Assembly (NCBI GenBank): GCA_038214135.1
Contig: JBBQSD010000046.1
Location: 1 to 41,774 of the forward strand
Source: JANLSE01 sp038214135
GTDB lineage: Bacteria > Chloroflexota > Chloroflexia > Chloroflexales > Roseiflexaceae
Length of the DNA: 41,774 nucleotides
Reading direction: 5' to 3'
Part shown: positions 1-7,836 of the stretch, piece by piece
Numbering within the stretch: the first letter of the stretch is position 1
Layout of the letters: every line of letters begins with the position of its first letter
Made by a program: the position numbers and the translations under genes
Notes under the pieces: model-generated
Seen by the model: only the letters and a program-made list of their open reading frames with translations
Database searches by the model: none
Told to the model about the DNA's origin: nothing

Positions 1-15
1 GATCGTATGTTCTTC

Positions 16-541
16 CTACCCAAGCAGGCGAGTCAGTGCAATCGTCGCTTTGCGTGAATCGTCAAGCAATCGTAGGCCTTCTTTCATGCCGATCTCGGCT
101 GATTGTGCAAACGAAGCATTGAGCAGTTGATCGATGGCATCGTCCGGCAGATCCTCGAACGTGATCTTATGCTCATAGATCTGTGCGAGCAGCGGTTGCA
201 GCGCGGCACCCAAGAAACATTCCTCAAGATAGGGCAGATATGGATAATCGCGTATCCAGATATCGGGTAGCCGCACGCGCAGTTCGAGCTTGAGATCAAG
301 CAGCAACCAACGATTGATCGTACACTGTGGCGCATACTTTCCAAGTGCATCGAAGGTATGCTGCCCCCAATACATAGATTGGCAGGTTTGGCGTGAGCAT
401 ATACAGCGGATCACGCCAAGTTGCGCCCCAGATCATGCGATTACGCATGCACTGCTGCTTTGCCGGAGGCGCTAACCAGATGGCCATATTCAGGTGGAGA
501 ACTATACGCGCCACTACCCGAACATACTTGCTACCCGACAA
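16..541 (-). pseudogene. frameshifted hypothetical gene
   Basis: Two overlapping minus-strand frames look like halves of one protein. The upstream frame (541 down to about 367) reads sensibly through a segment ending in PNLPIYVLG. The downstream frame (about 366 down to 16) continues as HTFDALGKYAPQ and runs acidic and helical to the stop. The switch falls at a run of five C at 363-367 (G on the coding strand), so a one-base indel there would join them. This may be a true decayed gene or a sequencing or assembly error. The downstream half is about 110 residues, rich in Leu, Asp and Tyr. I do not recognise the family. It follows the membrane glycosyltransferase on the same strand. Confidence 0.4.
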
Positions 542-554
542 AGCAATACAGGTG

Positions 555-2747
555 TTAAACCATTCTGACTTCTGACTTCTGACTCCTGACTCCTCGCTCG
601 CCTAACTCCCACCATAGCAATGGCAGCACCGCCATAAACCATGCCCAGTACTGGAAGAACAATACCGAATTGAGGATGGTGAAGGCGACAATGCTGCCGA
701 ATGTGCTTCCGGCCAGGCCAATCTTGCGCTGGAATACTGCGCCATAGATCAACAGCATGAACAACAGCATGGGCAGTTTGGTTGGTGTACCACTGAAATC
801 CGGAAAGATCTGGCGCGTCAGATGATCGAAGGTCTCCAGCGCGATCACCGTCTCTGGGTTGCGTGTAACCGAGATCAGAATCGAACGAATAAAGCTCTCG
901 GCATCCCAGATCAGAAATGGCAGCGATACCAGCAATGGGATACTGAGCATGAGCGCCAACCCGCCAGCCAGTTCGCGAACCACAGCCCCTGGGCGTTTAC
1001 TGCTAGGGGCAGAATCATTGCGCTGCCAGATCAGGATCAGATACACTGGCAACAGAAAGATCCCAATCTGTTTGATTGCCAACGATACCCCAAAACACAG
1101 CAGCGCCATGCGTGGCTGGCGATCAAACAGCAGAATCGAGAGCAGCAGGAAGCTAATCGGTAGGAAATCGATCTGCAACACCCGTGCAACATGCAGGCTC
1201 CAGATGTTCAGCAGCCAGATTCCAGCAAAAAACACGCCCAGTAGCGCATTGGAGCGGCGAGCCAGGCCACTATAGATCAGCACAGCAATCAACAGATTAA
1301 ACGCCAGGCAGCCATAGCGCCATAGTGCAATAAAGCCGCTGAAGCTCACAACACCAAGCTTATTGGTCAGTGCAACCAGTAGATAGAACAGCGGGAAATA
1401 GGTCGAGAATTTGTTATTTCCGCTGGTGATCACCGTTTCAACACGCGCATAGGGATTGATACCGGCTGCGATGGATGTGCCATCCTGCCAGATAAAGGCA
1501 ATATCCTCCTGGCTCAGATCTGCACTCCATTGTTGTACATTCAGGGCGGTGCCATACACAAGTAGCAGGAATAACAAACAGGCCGATAGGGTCGTTTCGT
1601 AGCGAATAGATCGGCCAGCAATCCCTCGCTTCAATATCACAGCCGCCAGTATCCCGATGGCACCATAGATCAGCCCTGGGCCAATCAACACCGCCATTGA
1701 TCCCAATAGTGTGTTGAGCAGTAGCCCAACCAGACCCACACCCAGGCTGATTCCAAGAATAGCTGGCATGCCAACCGCTGCCTGGCGCAACAACAGATAG
1801 AGCGCATAGGTGGTAGCGGCTAGGCCAATCAGCATCGCAAACGAGAGGATCCCCGCTGCTGTTGCGGCGAGCCAGATGCCAAGCGCCACACACACGCCAG
1901 TGTCTGCGGCAATTCGTAGCCATCGATTGCCAATCTGCCTAGCACGCTCTAGCCCGATCAAGGCCAGACACTGTCCGCTACAGAGTGCCAAGCATGTCAG
2001 AAACAGCGGAAAGCGCCAGGCTGCGGCAAGATACACTGCCAATAGGCCAAGTTTGAGCGCCAGTAAGAAGATAATAGGCAGGGCACGGGCAACTGCCAGC
2101 CGAACTGCCGCATAGCCAGATAATGCTGCAAAGGCGAGTAATGCCAGTGGAATGATTGGAGTCGCACTGCCGCCCGTTACTCGCACATCGATCAGCGCCA
2201 GGCCAAGATCACGATTATTGATCCGCTGGGTTGGTTCATCAAAGGCCAGGATGCGGCGCTCCCACTGGCTTGGCGGCAACAGCACTTCATAATGGCGCGG
2301 TTCTGGCGTCACAGTCCAGCGATAATTGTTTGCAGCAACATGTAGGTCAACCGGTGTGATCTGAGCAGGCACTCCAAACAGCGTCAACCGCAACAGCACA
2401 CTTCCACCAGGGTTGGGGAGTTCTAGGGTGCCATGTTGTTGCATCCAGCGGAAGCCAGTTACCGCATTGGGGAAGCGTTCAAGTGCAAAAAAGCCATCAA
2501 GCGGCAACACGGCCTGCGCTGCATTGGCTATAAGCAGGGTGCTACGCACAGGCTGGTAGAGTTGAACGGCAAAAAACAGGGGTATACAAAACAAGGCTGA
2601 TAGGACAAGATCGCCCACCAACCCAATTTCACGTAGCCGACGAATTCGCGCAATAAACCCCACAGCGCCTATGATAGCATACGATTGATGGCCGATGGCA
2701 GACAGATGCCATATTGGGTAAGCAAGTGGCAGCATTCCATGCGCCAC
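555..2747 (-). CDS. polytopic membrane glycosyltransferase (GT-C type, GT87/DUF2029-like)
   Basis: A 730-residue protein with many hydrophobic segments. After a first membrane segment (about residues 48-62) comes a roughly 120-residue soluble, beta-rich stretch, probably on the outer face. About a dozen membrane helices follow. A GINPYA motif near residue 430 sits just after an acidic loop (SQEDIAFIWQDG), as in lipid-linked-sugar-dependent mannosyltransferases of the GT-C superfamily. It probably transfers a sugar from a polyprenyl carrier to an envelope glycan; donor and acceptor are unknown. The start given is GTG; an ATG four codons downstream is an alternative. The last dozen codons (VRSQKSEVRMV) are encoded by a heptanucleotide repeat array, so the tail is repeat-derived. 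The family call is from fold-level features only. Confidence 0.7.
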   Translation of the reverse strand: MAHGMLPLAYPIWHLSAIGHQSYAIIGAVGFIARIRRLREIGLVGDLVLSALFCIPLFFAVQLYQPVRSTLLIANAAQAVLPLDGFFALERFPNAVTGFRWMQQHGTLELPNPGGSVLLRLTLFGVPAQITPVDLHVAANNYRWTVTPEPRHYEVLLPPSQWERRILAFDEPTQRINNRDLGLALIDVRVTGGSATPIIPLALLAFAALSGYAAVRLAVARALPIIFLLALKLGLLAVYLAAAWRFPLFLTCLALCSGQCLALIGLERARQIGNRWLRIAADTGVCVALGIWLAATAAGILSFAMLIGLAATTYALYLLLRQAAVGMPAILGISLGVGLVGLLLNTLLGSMAVLIGPGLIYGAIGILAAVILKRGIAGRSIRYETTLSACLLFLLLVYGTALNVQQWSADLSQEDIAFIWQDGTSIAAGINPYARVETVITSGNNKFSTYFPLFYLLVALTNKLGVVSFSGFIALWRYGCLAFNLLIAVLIYSGLARRSNALLGVFFAGIWLLNIWSLHVARVLQIDFLPISFLLLSILLFDRQPRMALLCFGVSLAIKQIGIFLLPVYLILIWQRNDSAPSSKRPGAVVRELAGGLALMLSIPLLVSLPFLIWDAESFIRSILISVTRNPETVIALETFDHLTRQIFPDFSGTPTKLPMLLFMLLIYGAVFQRKIGLAGSTFGSIVAFTILNSVLFFQYWAWFMAVLPLLWWELGERGVRSQKSEVRMV
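567..594. repeat. heptanucleotide tandem array (GACTTCT)2(GACTCCT)2
   Basis: Four consecutive 7-bp units at 567, 574, 581 and 588. The array overlaps the 3' end of the membrane glycosyltransferase gene and encodes its C-terminal residues. The same GACTCCT unit recurs at five other places in the window, always in this orientation. Confidence 0.9.
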
Positions 2748-3020
2748 GGTTCTGAGTTAGGCGTGATAGTTGGATGCATGTTGTAAGCTATTTCAGTGCT
2801 TGCCATACCAGCTAGCATATGGCTTAATTACGAAGACGATACGTACCAACAAATGGCAATCATCGTAATTTCATCGCTACACTCTATTATGTACTTGTTA
2901 TCATGCGATTATCCAAGGTGATGTGTGTCCCAGATACTCATGTGACAGAGGAAATTGTGTCAGTCACGCACATCAGCGCTGTAGCAGGCCCTGGGTTGAG
3001 AAGGACGATGAGGACAGTAC

Positions 3021-4022
3021 ATGCTTACTTTCTGCACATACTTTGATATTCACTATCTACGGCGTGGCCTGGCGCTCTACACAAGCCTTCAGCATCTCCT
3101 GCCGAATTTCAAGCTGTGGGTGCTGTGTTTGGATGCGATATGCTACAGCTATTTGGCTGCCCTGAAGCTACCCAATCTCGGGCTTGTCTCATTGGAGGAA
3201 CTTGAGCGCGCCTTCCCATGTCTGCTCGATGTCAAGCAGGGCCGCACTCGTATCGAATATTATTTTACCTGTACACCGTTTATCACGCAGTATGTAGCTA
3301 ACAACAACCCAAACATTGATATGGTCACATATCTTGATGCCGATATCTATTTTTTCGCCGATCCACAACCGATTTTTGATGAAATGCAGGAAGTCTCTAT
3401 TGGTATCATCGAGCATCGCTATCACGAAAGCCTCAAGGCAGAGCTGGATCCATATGGCATTTATAATGTTGGCCTGGTCTCGTTCAGATGCGACACCGAA
3501 GGGTTGGCGTGTCTACAACTCTGGTGTGATCAATGCCTGGATTGGTGCTACGACAGGCTAGAGGGTGATCGGTATGCCGACCAGAAATATCTAGAGCAGT
3601 GGCCCAAGAAGTTTGACCATGTGCGAGTGATTCAGCACAAAGGGGCGAATGTTGCGCCATGGAATTTTATGAACTATGCCTTTCGAAAAACCGCGCAGGG
3701 CGTGTTTGTCGATGAACAGCCGCTTATCTTCTTCCACTTCCATGGCTTCAAGAAGAAGGCCTCGTGGCTATATGATACCCACGCCGCTCGTTATGGCGCA
3801 AAAACGACGAAAGCAATGCGAAAGCTCGTGGTTGAACCATATATCTATGCCCTCACGGTCCAGGGTGCCCACGCTCTACCTATCTCGCATGGAATCCGTG
3901 AGAAGCCACGCCTGTGGAAGGGTGGCAGAATCAGTTCTTGGATCCATCGTTCGATCAAATTCCTCAAATCAATCATCAATGGCCAGCAGGTTGTGGTTAT
4001 TCGCAAACGAGTGATCTTCTGA
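3021..4022 (+). CDS. GT-A fold glycosyltransferase (GT8-like)
   Basis: A 333-residue soluble protein. It opens with a nucleotide-sugar-transferase-like strand-helix unit (FCTYFDIHYLRRGLALYTSL) and carries a DxD metal and nucleotide-sugar site as D106-A-D108 within TYLDADIYFF. This is typical of retaining GT8-type enzymes, in which the DxD aspartates hold the metal and the UDP-sugar. Downstream, YADQKYLEQWP and HFHGFKK match the acceptor and closing-loop region of such proteins. The ATG has GAGG seven bases upstream. It is divergent from the membrane glycosyltransferase and convergent with malate synthase. Likely role: adding a sugar to a cell-surface polysaccharide or glycoconjugate. The sugar is not predictable. 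The 273 bp upstream of the gene show no clear promoter. Confidence 0.75.
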   Translation: MLTFCTYFDIHYLRRGLALYTSLQHLLPNFKLWVLCLDAICYSYLAALKLPNLGLVSLEELERAFPCLLDVKQGRTRIEYYFTCTPFITQYVANNNPNIDMVTYLDADIYFFADPQPIFDEMQEVSIGIIEHRYHESLKAELDPYGIYNVGLVSFRCDTEGLACLQLWCDQCLDWCYDRLEGDRYADQKYLEQWPKKFDHVRVIQHKGANVAPWNFMNYAFRKTAQGVFVDEQPLIFFHFHGFKKKASWLYDTHAARYGAKTTKAMRKLVVEPYIYALTVQGAHALPISHGIREKPRLWKGGRISSWIHRSIKFLKSIINGQQVVVIRKRVIF

Positions 4023-4031
4023 CAATACATC

Positions 4032-4090
4032 ACCTCACCCCGTCCTGCGGGCACCCCGCTCCGCATCGGTTTAGGGGCCGGGGGTGAGGT
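4032..4090. terminator. palindromic repeat between convergent genes
   Basis: Perfect 10-bp outer arms, ACCTCACCCC at 4032-4041 and GGGGTGAGGT at 4081-4090, enclose a 39-nt GC-rich loop. The element lies between the GT-A gene and convergent malate synthase, so it could stop transcription from both sides. There is no T tract. It belongs to the CCCTCACCCC-type palindromes seen again at 5,740 and 18,814. Confidence 0.5.
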
Positions 4091-4127
4091 TAAGCCGGAA
4101 CAGTTCCCGCAAAAAAAGCCATGAAAG

Positions 4128-5696
4128 TTACTCTAATCGCTCATACCCCGGCAGTGTCAGAAATTCCACAAACTCCTCACTCAGCACCAGTGTGTCCAGT
4201 AGGGTTGTTGCTGCTACAAGGCGCTGCTGATCATGGCCATCGTGCAGCTTGGCCAATTCCTCATCGCGGATTGATTGATAGAGTGCTGGATCAATCACCC
4301 GCCCATCACTGAGTTTGGCTCGGTAGCGAACCCATTGCCAGATCTGTGAGCGCGCAATCTCGGCAGTGGCAACATCTTCCATCAGATTGAAGATCGCTAC
4401 CGCACCCCGCCCGCCAAACCAGGCCTCGATATACTGAAGTGCCACGCTAATATTATTGCGCAGCCCTGCCTCGCTGATCTCGCCCTGTGGAATAGCCAGC
4501 AGATTGGCGGCCTGCACATGCGCCTCTGGTACCCTGGCGATCTGGTTTGGCCCAGCATAGGCGCTGTTAAAGATCTCCTGAACTGTTGGCACCAGATCTG
4601 GATGGGCCACCCAGGCACCATCAAAACCCTGCCGAGCCTCACGCTCCTTATCGGCCTTGACGGCAACCAGCGCCCGCTCTGTCACATCTGGCTCGCGCCG
4701 ATTGGGGATGAAGGCCGACATCCCGCCAAGGGCGTGGGCACCATGGGCATGGCAACTATAGGCAACCAGTTCAGCTGCCGAACGCAGGAACTCTGTCGTC
4801 ATCGATACTTGCACACGATCTGGGAAGATCCAATCGCTGCGATGGTTGAATGCCTTGATAAAACTATAGATATAATCCCAGCGACCAAGGTTCAACCCAC
4901 TCGAATGCTCGCGCAACTCATACAGGATCTCCTCCATCTCGAAGGCCGCCAGAATATGCTCGATCAATACGGTGGCGCGAATCGTGCCGCGTGGCAGGCC
5001 ATGCTGCTCCTGCGCCAGAATAAAGACATCATTCCACAGCCGGGCCTCAAGATGGCTCTGCATCTTTGGCAGATAGAAATACGGGCCGCTGCCATTGGCT
5101 AGCAGTTCATTGGCATTATGGAAGAAGTACAGCCCGAAATCGAACAAACTGGCCGAGATTGATAGCCGATCAAGCTGCACATGCTTCTCGACAAGATGCC
5201 AGCCACGTGGGCGCACGGCCAGGGTTGCGGTTTGGCCGTGTAGGCGATACTCGCGCCCATCCGGGTTGGTAAAACTGATTGTTTTGCGGATCGCATCGCG
5301 CAGATTGATCTGGCCCTGAACGACATTCTCCCAACTGGGCGAGTTGGCATCCTCGAAATCGGACATAAACACATTCGCGCCGGAATTGAGTGCATTGATC
5401 ACCATGCGCCGATCGGTTGGCCCGGTGATCTCGGTGCGCCGATTCTGAAAATCGGCAGGAATCGGTGCGACCCGCCAATCGCCACCGCGAATATGGGCCG
5501 TTTCGGGCAGAAAATCGGGCTGTTGGCCAGCCTTGAGCAGCGCCCAGCGCTCCTGGCGGCGCAGCAGAAGTTCCTGGCGGCGTGGCTCGAATGCGCGGGC
5601 TAGTGTGGCAACAAACCCAAGTGCCTCGTCGGTTAGAATCTCTGCATACGCAGGCGTCATCGGCCCGCTGATCGTGAGACCATGCGCAGTAGACAT
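4128..5696 (-). CDS. aceB: malate synthase A
   Basis: A 522-residue cytosolic enzyme condensing glyoxylate with acetyl-CoA to give malate, the second step of the glyoxylate shunt. Family motifs are clear: SGLNLGRWDYIYS (signature of the A-type enzyme, with the usual final Phe of DYIF replaced by Tyr), RPRGWHLVEKH with the catalytic-region Arg, GGMSAFIPNR, and an acidic C-terminal segment DGRVIDPALYQSIRDEEL. Length fits the short A-type, not the 720-residue G-type. I chose the ATG at 5696 because AGGAGG precedes it at good spacing; an upstream in-frame extension of 12 residues lacks one. No isocitrate lyase lies in the window, so glyoxylate must come from elsewhere. The region just upstream holds two repeat elements, and the promoter is unclear. 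Confidence 0.95.
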   Translation of the reverse strand: MSTAHGLTISGPMTPAYAEILTDEALGFVATLARAFEPRRQELLLRRQERWALLKAGQQPDFLPETAHIRGGDWRVAPIPADFQNRRTEITGPTDRRMVINALNSGANVFMSDFEDANSPSWENVVQGQINLRDAIRKTISFTNPDGREYRLHGQTATLAVRPRGWHLVEKHVQLDRLSISASLFDFGLYFFHNANELLANGSGPYFYLPKMQSHLEARLWNDVFILAQEQHGLPRGTIRATVLIEHILAAFEMEEILYELREHSSGLNLGRWDYIYSFIKAFNHRSDWIFPDRVQVSMTTEFLRSAAELVAYSCHAHGAHALGGMSAFIPNRREPDVTERALVAVKADKEREARQGFDGAWVAHPDLVPTVQEIFNSAYAGPNQIARVPEAHVQAANLLAIPQGEISEAGLRNNISVALQYIEAWFGGRGAVAIFNLMEDVATAEIARSQIWQWVRYRAKLSDGRVIDPALYQSIRDEELAKLHDGHDQQRLVAATTLLDTLVLSEEFVEFLTLPGYERLE

Positions 5697-5737
5697 TATC
5701 GTCCTCCTCTTGTGTGGGAGAGTATCATCCAATCGCC

Positions 5738-5771
5738 CTCACCCCTAGCCCCTCTCCCACTGGGAGAGGGG
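5738..5771. repeat. CCCTCACCCCTAG/CCCCTCTCCC palindromic repeat
   Basis: CCCCTCTCCCA at 5749-5759 and TGGGAGAGGGG at 5761-5771 form an 11-bp perfect hairpin with a one-base loop, preceded by CCCTCACCCCTAG. Translated forms read like PSPSGRGARGEG. A longer relative lies inside the hyuA coding sequence at about 18,814-18,922. It sits directly upstream of the malate synthase start. Confidence 0.75.
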
Positions 5772-5862
5772 AAGCGCAGCAGAGGTGCGGGATCAATCGT
5801 TCTGTATGTCGGTATAGTACCACAGCCCTGAGATACCGCTCTGCATCTGTTGATTGTAGGTA

Positions 5863-5920
5863 GTATGGAGTGCGCAAGCCATGCTTGCGCGGGCGGCAGC
5901 CTGGCTGCCGCATTCCATAC
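5863..5920. repeat. three-way-junction palindromic element, copy 1
   Basis: The outer stem GTATGGAGTGC / GCATTCCATAC (one G-T pair) encloses two perfect hairpins: GCGCAAGC-CAT-GCTTGCGC and GCGGCAG-CCTGG-CTGCCGC. A second copy with the same design lies at 40005-40061. It sits between malate synthase and nadR, just upstream of the nadR promoter. Confidence 0.8.
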
Positions 5921-5932
5921 AAGTATTGCCAC

Positions 5933-5960
5933 TTGACACCATCAATATTTTTGCTATACT
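5933..5960 (+). promoter_or_regulatory. sigma70-type promoter of nadR-pnuC
   Basis: A perfect TTGACA at 5933-5938, a 16-bp spacer, and TATACT at 5955-5960 preceded by TGC (extended -10). The predicted start of transcription is near 5967, about 26 nt before the nadR ATG. It is the strongest consensus promoter in the window. Confidence 0.75.
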
Positions 5961-5966
5961 GCCCAA

Positions 5967-5991
5967 TAGTATAAGTGTATATTTGACACTA
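5967..5991. promoter_or_regulatory. candidate operator at the nadR transcription start
   Basis: TAGT at 5967-5970 and ACTA at 5988-5991 bracket an inner inverted pair AGTGT (5974-5978) and ACACT (5986-5990). The element begins at the predicted +1 and ends at the start codon, leaving no Shine-Dalgarno. A repressor responding to NAD status could bind here. This is inference from position and symmetry only. Confidence 0.35.
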
Positions 5992-5992
5992 A

Positions 5993-7069
5993 ATGACTAT
6001 GAACACACAAACACCCCGTATTGGCCTCACGCTGGGCAAATTCGCGCCATTGCATTGCGGGCACCAATTCATGATCGAAACCGCATTGGCCGAGGTCGAT
6101 CAACTGATTGTTGTGATCTACGACAGCCAGGAGGTCACCGATGTGCCATTGCCGGTTCGTAGCGCCTGGCTACGCAAGCTCTACCCGGCCATTCATGTGA
6201 TTGAGGCATGGGATGGCCCGAAGGAAGTTGGTGATACGCCAGAGATCCGGGCGATCAACGAGAACTACATCATTGATCGGCTGAAGATCAGCGGCATCAC
6301 ACACTTCTACTCAAGCGAGTTCTATGGCGATCATATGAGCAAGGCGTTGGGAGCAGTTAATCGCCAGGTTGATCCAGCACGGCAGCAGCGCCCATTCTCG
6401 GGCACCAGCATTCGTGCCGATCCATACGGGCTGCGCGATGCACTGCACCCGCTTGTCTATCGCGATCTGATCAGCAATATCGTCTTTCTTGGCGCACCAT
6501 CGACGGGTAAAACAACACTTGTGGAGCGCATGGCCACAGAGTTCAACACCACCTGGATGCCAGAATATGGCCGCGAATATTGGCAGCAGCAGCAGATCGA
6601 GCGTCGGCTCACGCCAGCACAGCTTGTGGAGATCGCCGAATGCCACCTTGAGCGCGAGGAACTTCTGCTTGCACAGGCCAACCATTACCTATTCACCGAT
6701 ACAAATGCGATAACCACCTATATGTTCGCGCTCTCCTATCATGGCATGGCCGAAGCACGCTTGCGCGATCTGGCATTGGCCGCATCTGCACGCTATGATC
6801 TCGTGTTCGTGTGCGATACCGATATTCCATATGACGATACGTGGGATCGTTCGGGAGCTGCCGAACGGGCAGTCTTTCAGAAGCAGATTCTGGCCGATTT
6901 GCAGATGCGGCATATTCCGTTTTATCTGCTTCGTGGCGATCTCGATACACGGGTCGCACGGGTCAAGCAGGTTCTAGCCAAGCACAGCAAATACCAGAAC
7001 CCGGTTGATCTGGCTATCGCGCTGAGTGGCAGCCCATTCCTGACGCCCAATCAAGGGAGCATATCATGA
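5993..7069 (+). CDS. nadR: bifunctional NMN adenylyltransferase / ribosylnicotinamide kinase (NadR type)
   Basis: A 358-residue cytosolic enzyme that phosphorylates nicotinamide riboside to NMN and adenylates NMN to NAD. The N-terminal nucleotidyltransferase domain has GKFAPLHCGH (the HxGH site) near residue 16 and FSGTSIR (ISGTxIR motif) near residue 138. The C-terminal kinase domain has a P-loop GAPSTGKTT near residue 167. The N-terminal helix-turn-helix of enterobacterial NadR is absent, so this is the enzyme-only form. It overlaps pnuC by the ATGA arrangement, so transport and salvage are translationally coupled. Start: ATG at 5993; a second ATG two codons later is possible. Neither has a clear Shine-Dalgarno. 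Confidence 0.95.
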   Translation: MTMNTQTPRIGLTLGKFAPLHCGHQFMIETALAEVDQLIVVIYDSQEVTDVPLPVRSAWLRKLYPAIHVIEAWDGPKEVGDTPEIRAINENYIIDRLKISGITHFYSSEFYGDHMSKALGAVNRQVDPARQQRPFSGTSIRADPYGLRDALHPLVYRDLISNIVFLGAPSTGKTTLVERMATEFNTTWMPEYGREYWQQQQIERRLTPAQLVEIAECHLEREELLLAQANHYLFTDTNAITTYMFALSYHGMAEARLRDLALAASARYDLVFVCDTDIPYDDTWDRSGAAERAVFQKQILADLQMRHIPFYLLRGDLDTRVARVKQVLAKHSKYQNPVDLAIALSGSPFLTPNQGSIS

Positions 7070-7650
7070 GCACATACGAAATCATTGGCGTCGTGTTCGG
7101 GCTGCTATCGGTGTATCTCACCGTGCGCGAGCATATCTGGTGCTGGCCGACCGGCATTGTCAGTGTGATCGCCTATGGGTTATTGTTCTATGAGATCAAG
7201 CTGTATGCCGACATGCTGCTACAAATCTTCTTTCTCGTCACCAGTTTTCAGGGCTGGTATCTATGGCTGCATGGCGGGAAGGATCGTAGCGAACTTTCGA
7301 TCACCCGGCTATCGCGCAATCAGATCATTGCCCTTGGTGTTGGATTGGTGATCTGTGCCGCCGCAATTGGCTATATGTTCGATACCTACACAGATGCCCA
7401 TATTCCGTTCTGGGATGCGGCAGCCAGCAGTATGAGTGTGCTTGCACAAATCCTATTGATGCGTAAAAAATTCGAGAACTGGTATCTATGGATCGCCGTT
7501 GATCTGCTCTCGATTGGAATCTACGTCTATAAAGAAGTCTATCTCACCGCCGGTCTGTATGTTGTCTTTCTCATATTGGCTATTGGCGGGCTGCTGGCCT
7601 GGCGCAGAATGGTTATTCAATCGCCAATGGTATCCCCGGCCGCAGGCTAA
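7066..7650 (+). CDS. pnuC: nicotinamide riboside transporter PnuC
   Basis: A 194-residue inner-membrane protein with about seven hydrophobic helices and aromatic-rich family motifs: REHIWCWPTGI near the N-terminus, FQGWYLWLHG, and FENWYLWIAVD near residue 140. PnuC proteins carry nicotinamide riboside by facilitated diffusion, and the ribosylnicotinamide kinase traps it as NMN. Its start codon lies inside the end of nadR, which supplies that kinase, so the pair forms a complete salvage route. It shares the promoter at 5933-5960. No thiamine-type riboswitch is seen, which together with nadR argues against the thiamine-transporting PnuT relative. Confidence 0.93.
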   Translation: MSTYEIIGVVFGLLSVYLTVREHIWCWPTGIVSVIAYGLLFYEIKLYADMLLQIFFLVTSFQGWYLWLHGGKDRSELSITRLSRNQIIALGVGLVICAAAIGYMFDTYTDAHIPFWDAAASSMSVLAQILLMRKKFENWYLWIAVDLLSIGIYVYKEVYLTAGLYVVFLILAIGGLLAWRRMVIQSPMVSPAAG

Positions 7651-7662
7651 TTGCACTATGCC

Positions 7663-7712
7663 CCGCAGGCTGAAGCCTACGGCGTGGGGCCAGGACGCTC
7701 GCCTGCGCGGGC
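7663..7712. repeat. GCAGGCTGAAGCCT-type palindromic repeat
   Basis: CCGCAGGCTGAAGCCTACGG is a variant of the CCGCAGGCTAAAGCCTGCGG palindrome in the array at 39914-40225. It is followed by a GC-rich segment. It lies between pnuC and phoD and may end the nadR-pnuC transcript. Confidence 0.55.
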
Positions 7713-7793
7713 GAACACCATCAGGCCATCAGGCGCGACTTCAGCCGCCCGCAGATTCCCGATGAATTCGTCAATTTCTATCAGCCCGCGGTG

Positions 7794-7802
7794 TGCTATG
7801 AT
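7794..7802 (+). promoter_or_regulatory. extended -10 promoter of phoD
   Basis: TGC-TATGAT at 7794-7802, about 35 nt before the phoD start. No good -35 is seen, as is usual for extended -10 promoters. It matches the TGCTATANT form found at other promoters here. Confidence 0.45.
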
Positions 7803-7836
7803 CAGCGCGCTTTGTTTTGTGCATGAGGAGGAACGC

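Noticed and set aside
2923..3165. Small gene before the GT-A glycosyltransferase
   Set aside because: Cys-rich, no ribosome site, and mostly out of frame with the recognisable gene it overlaps.
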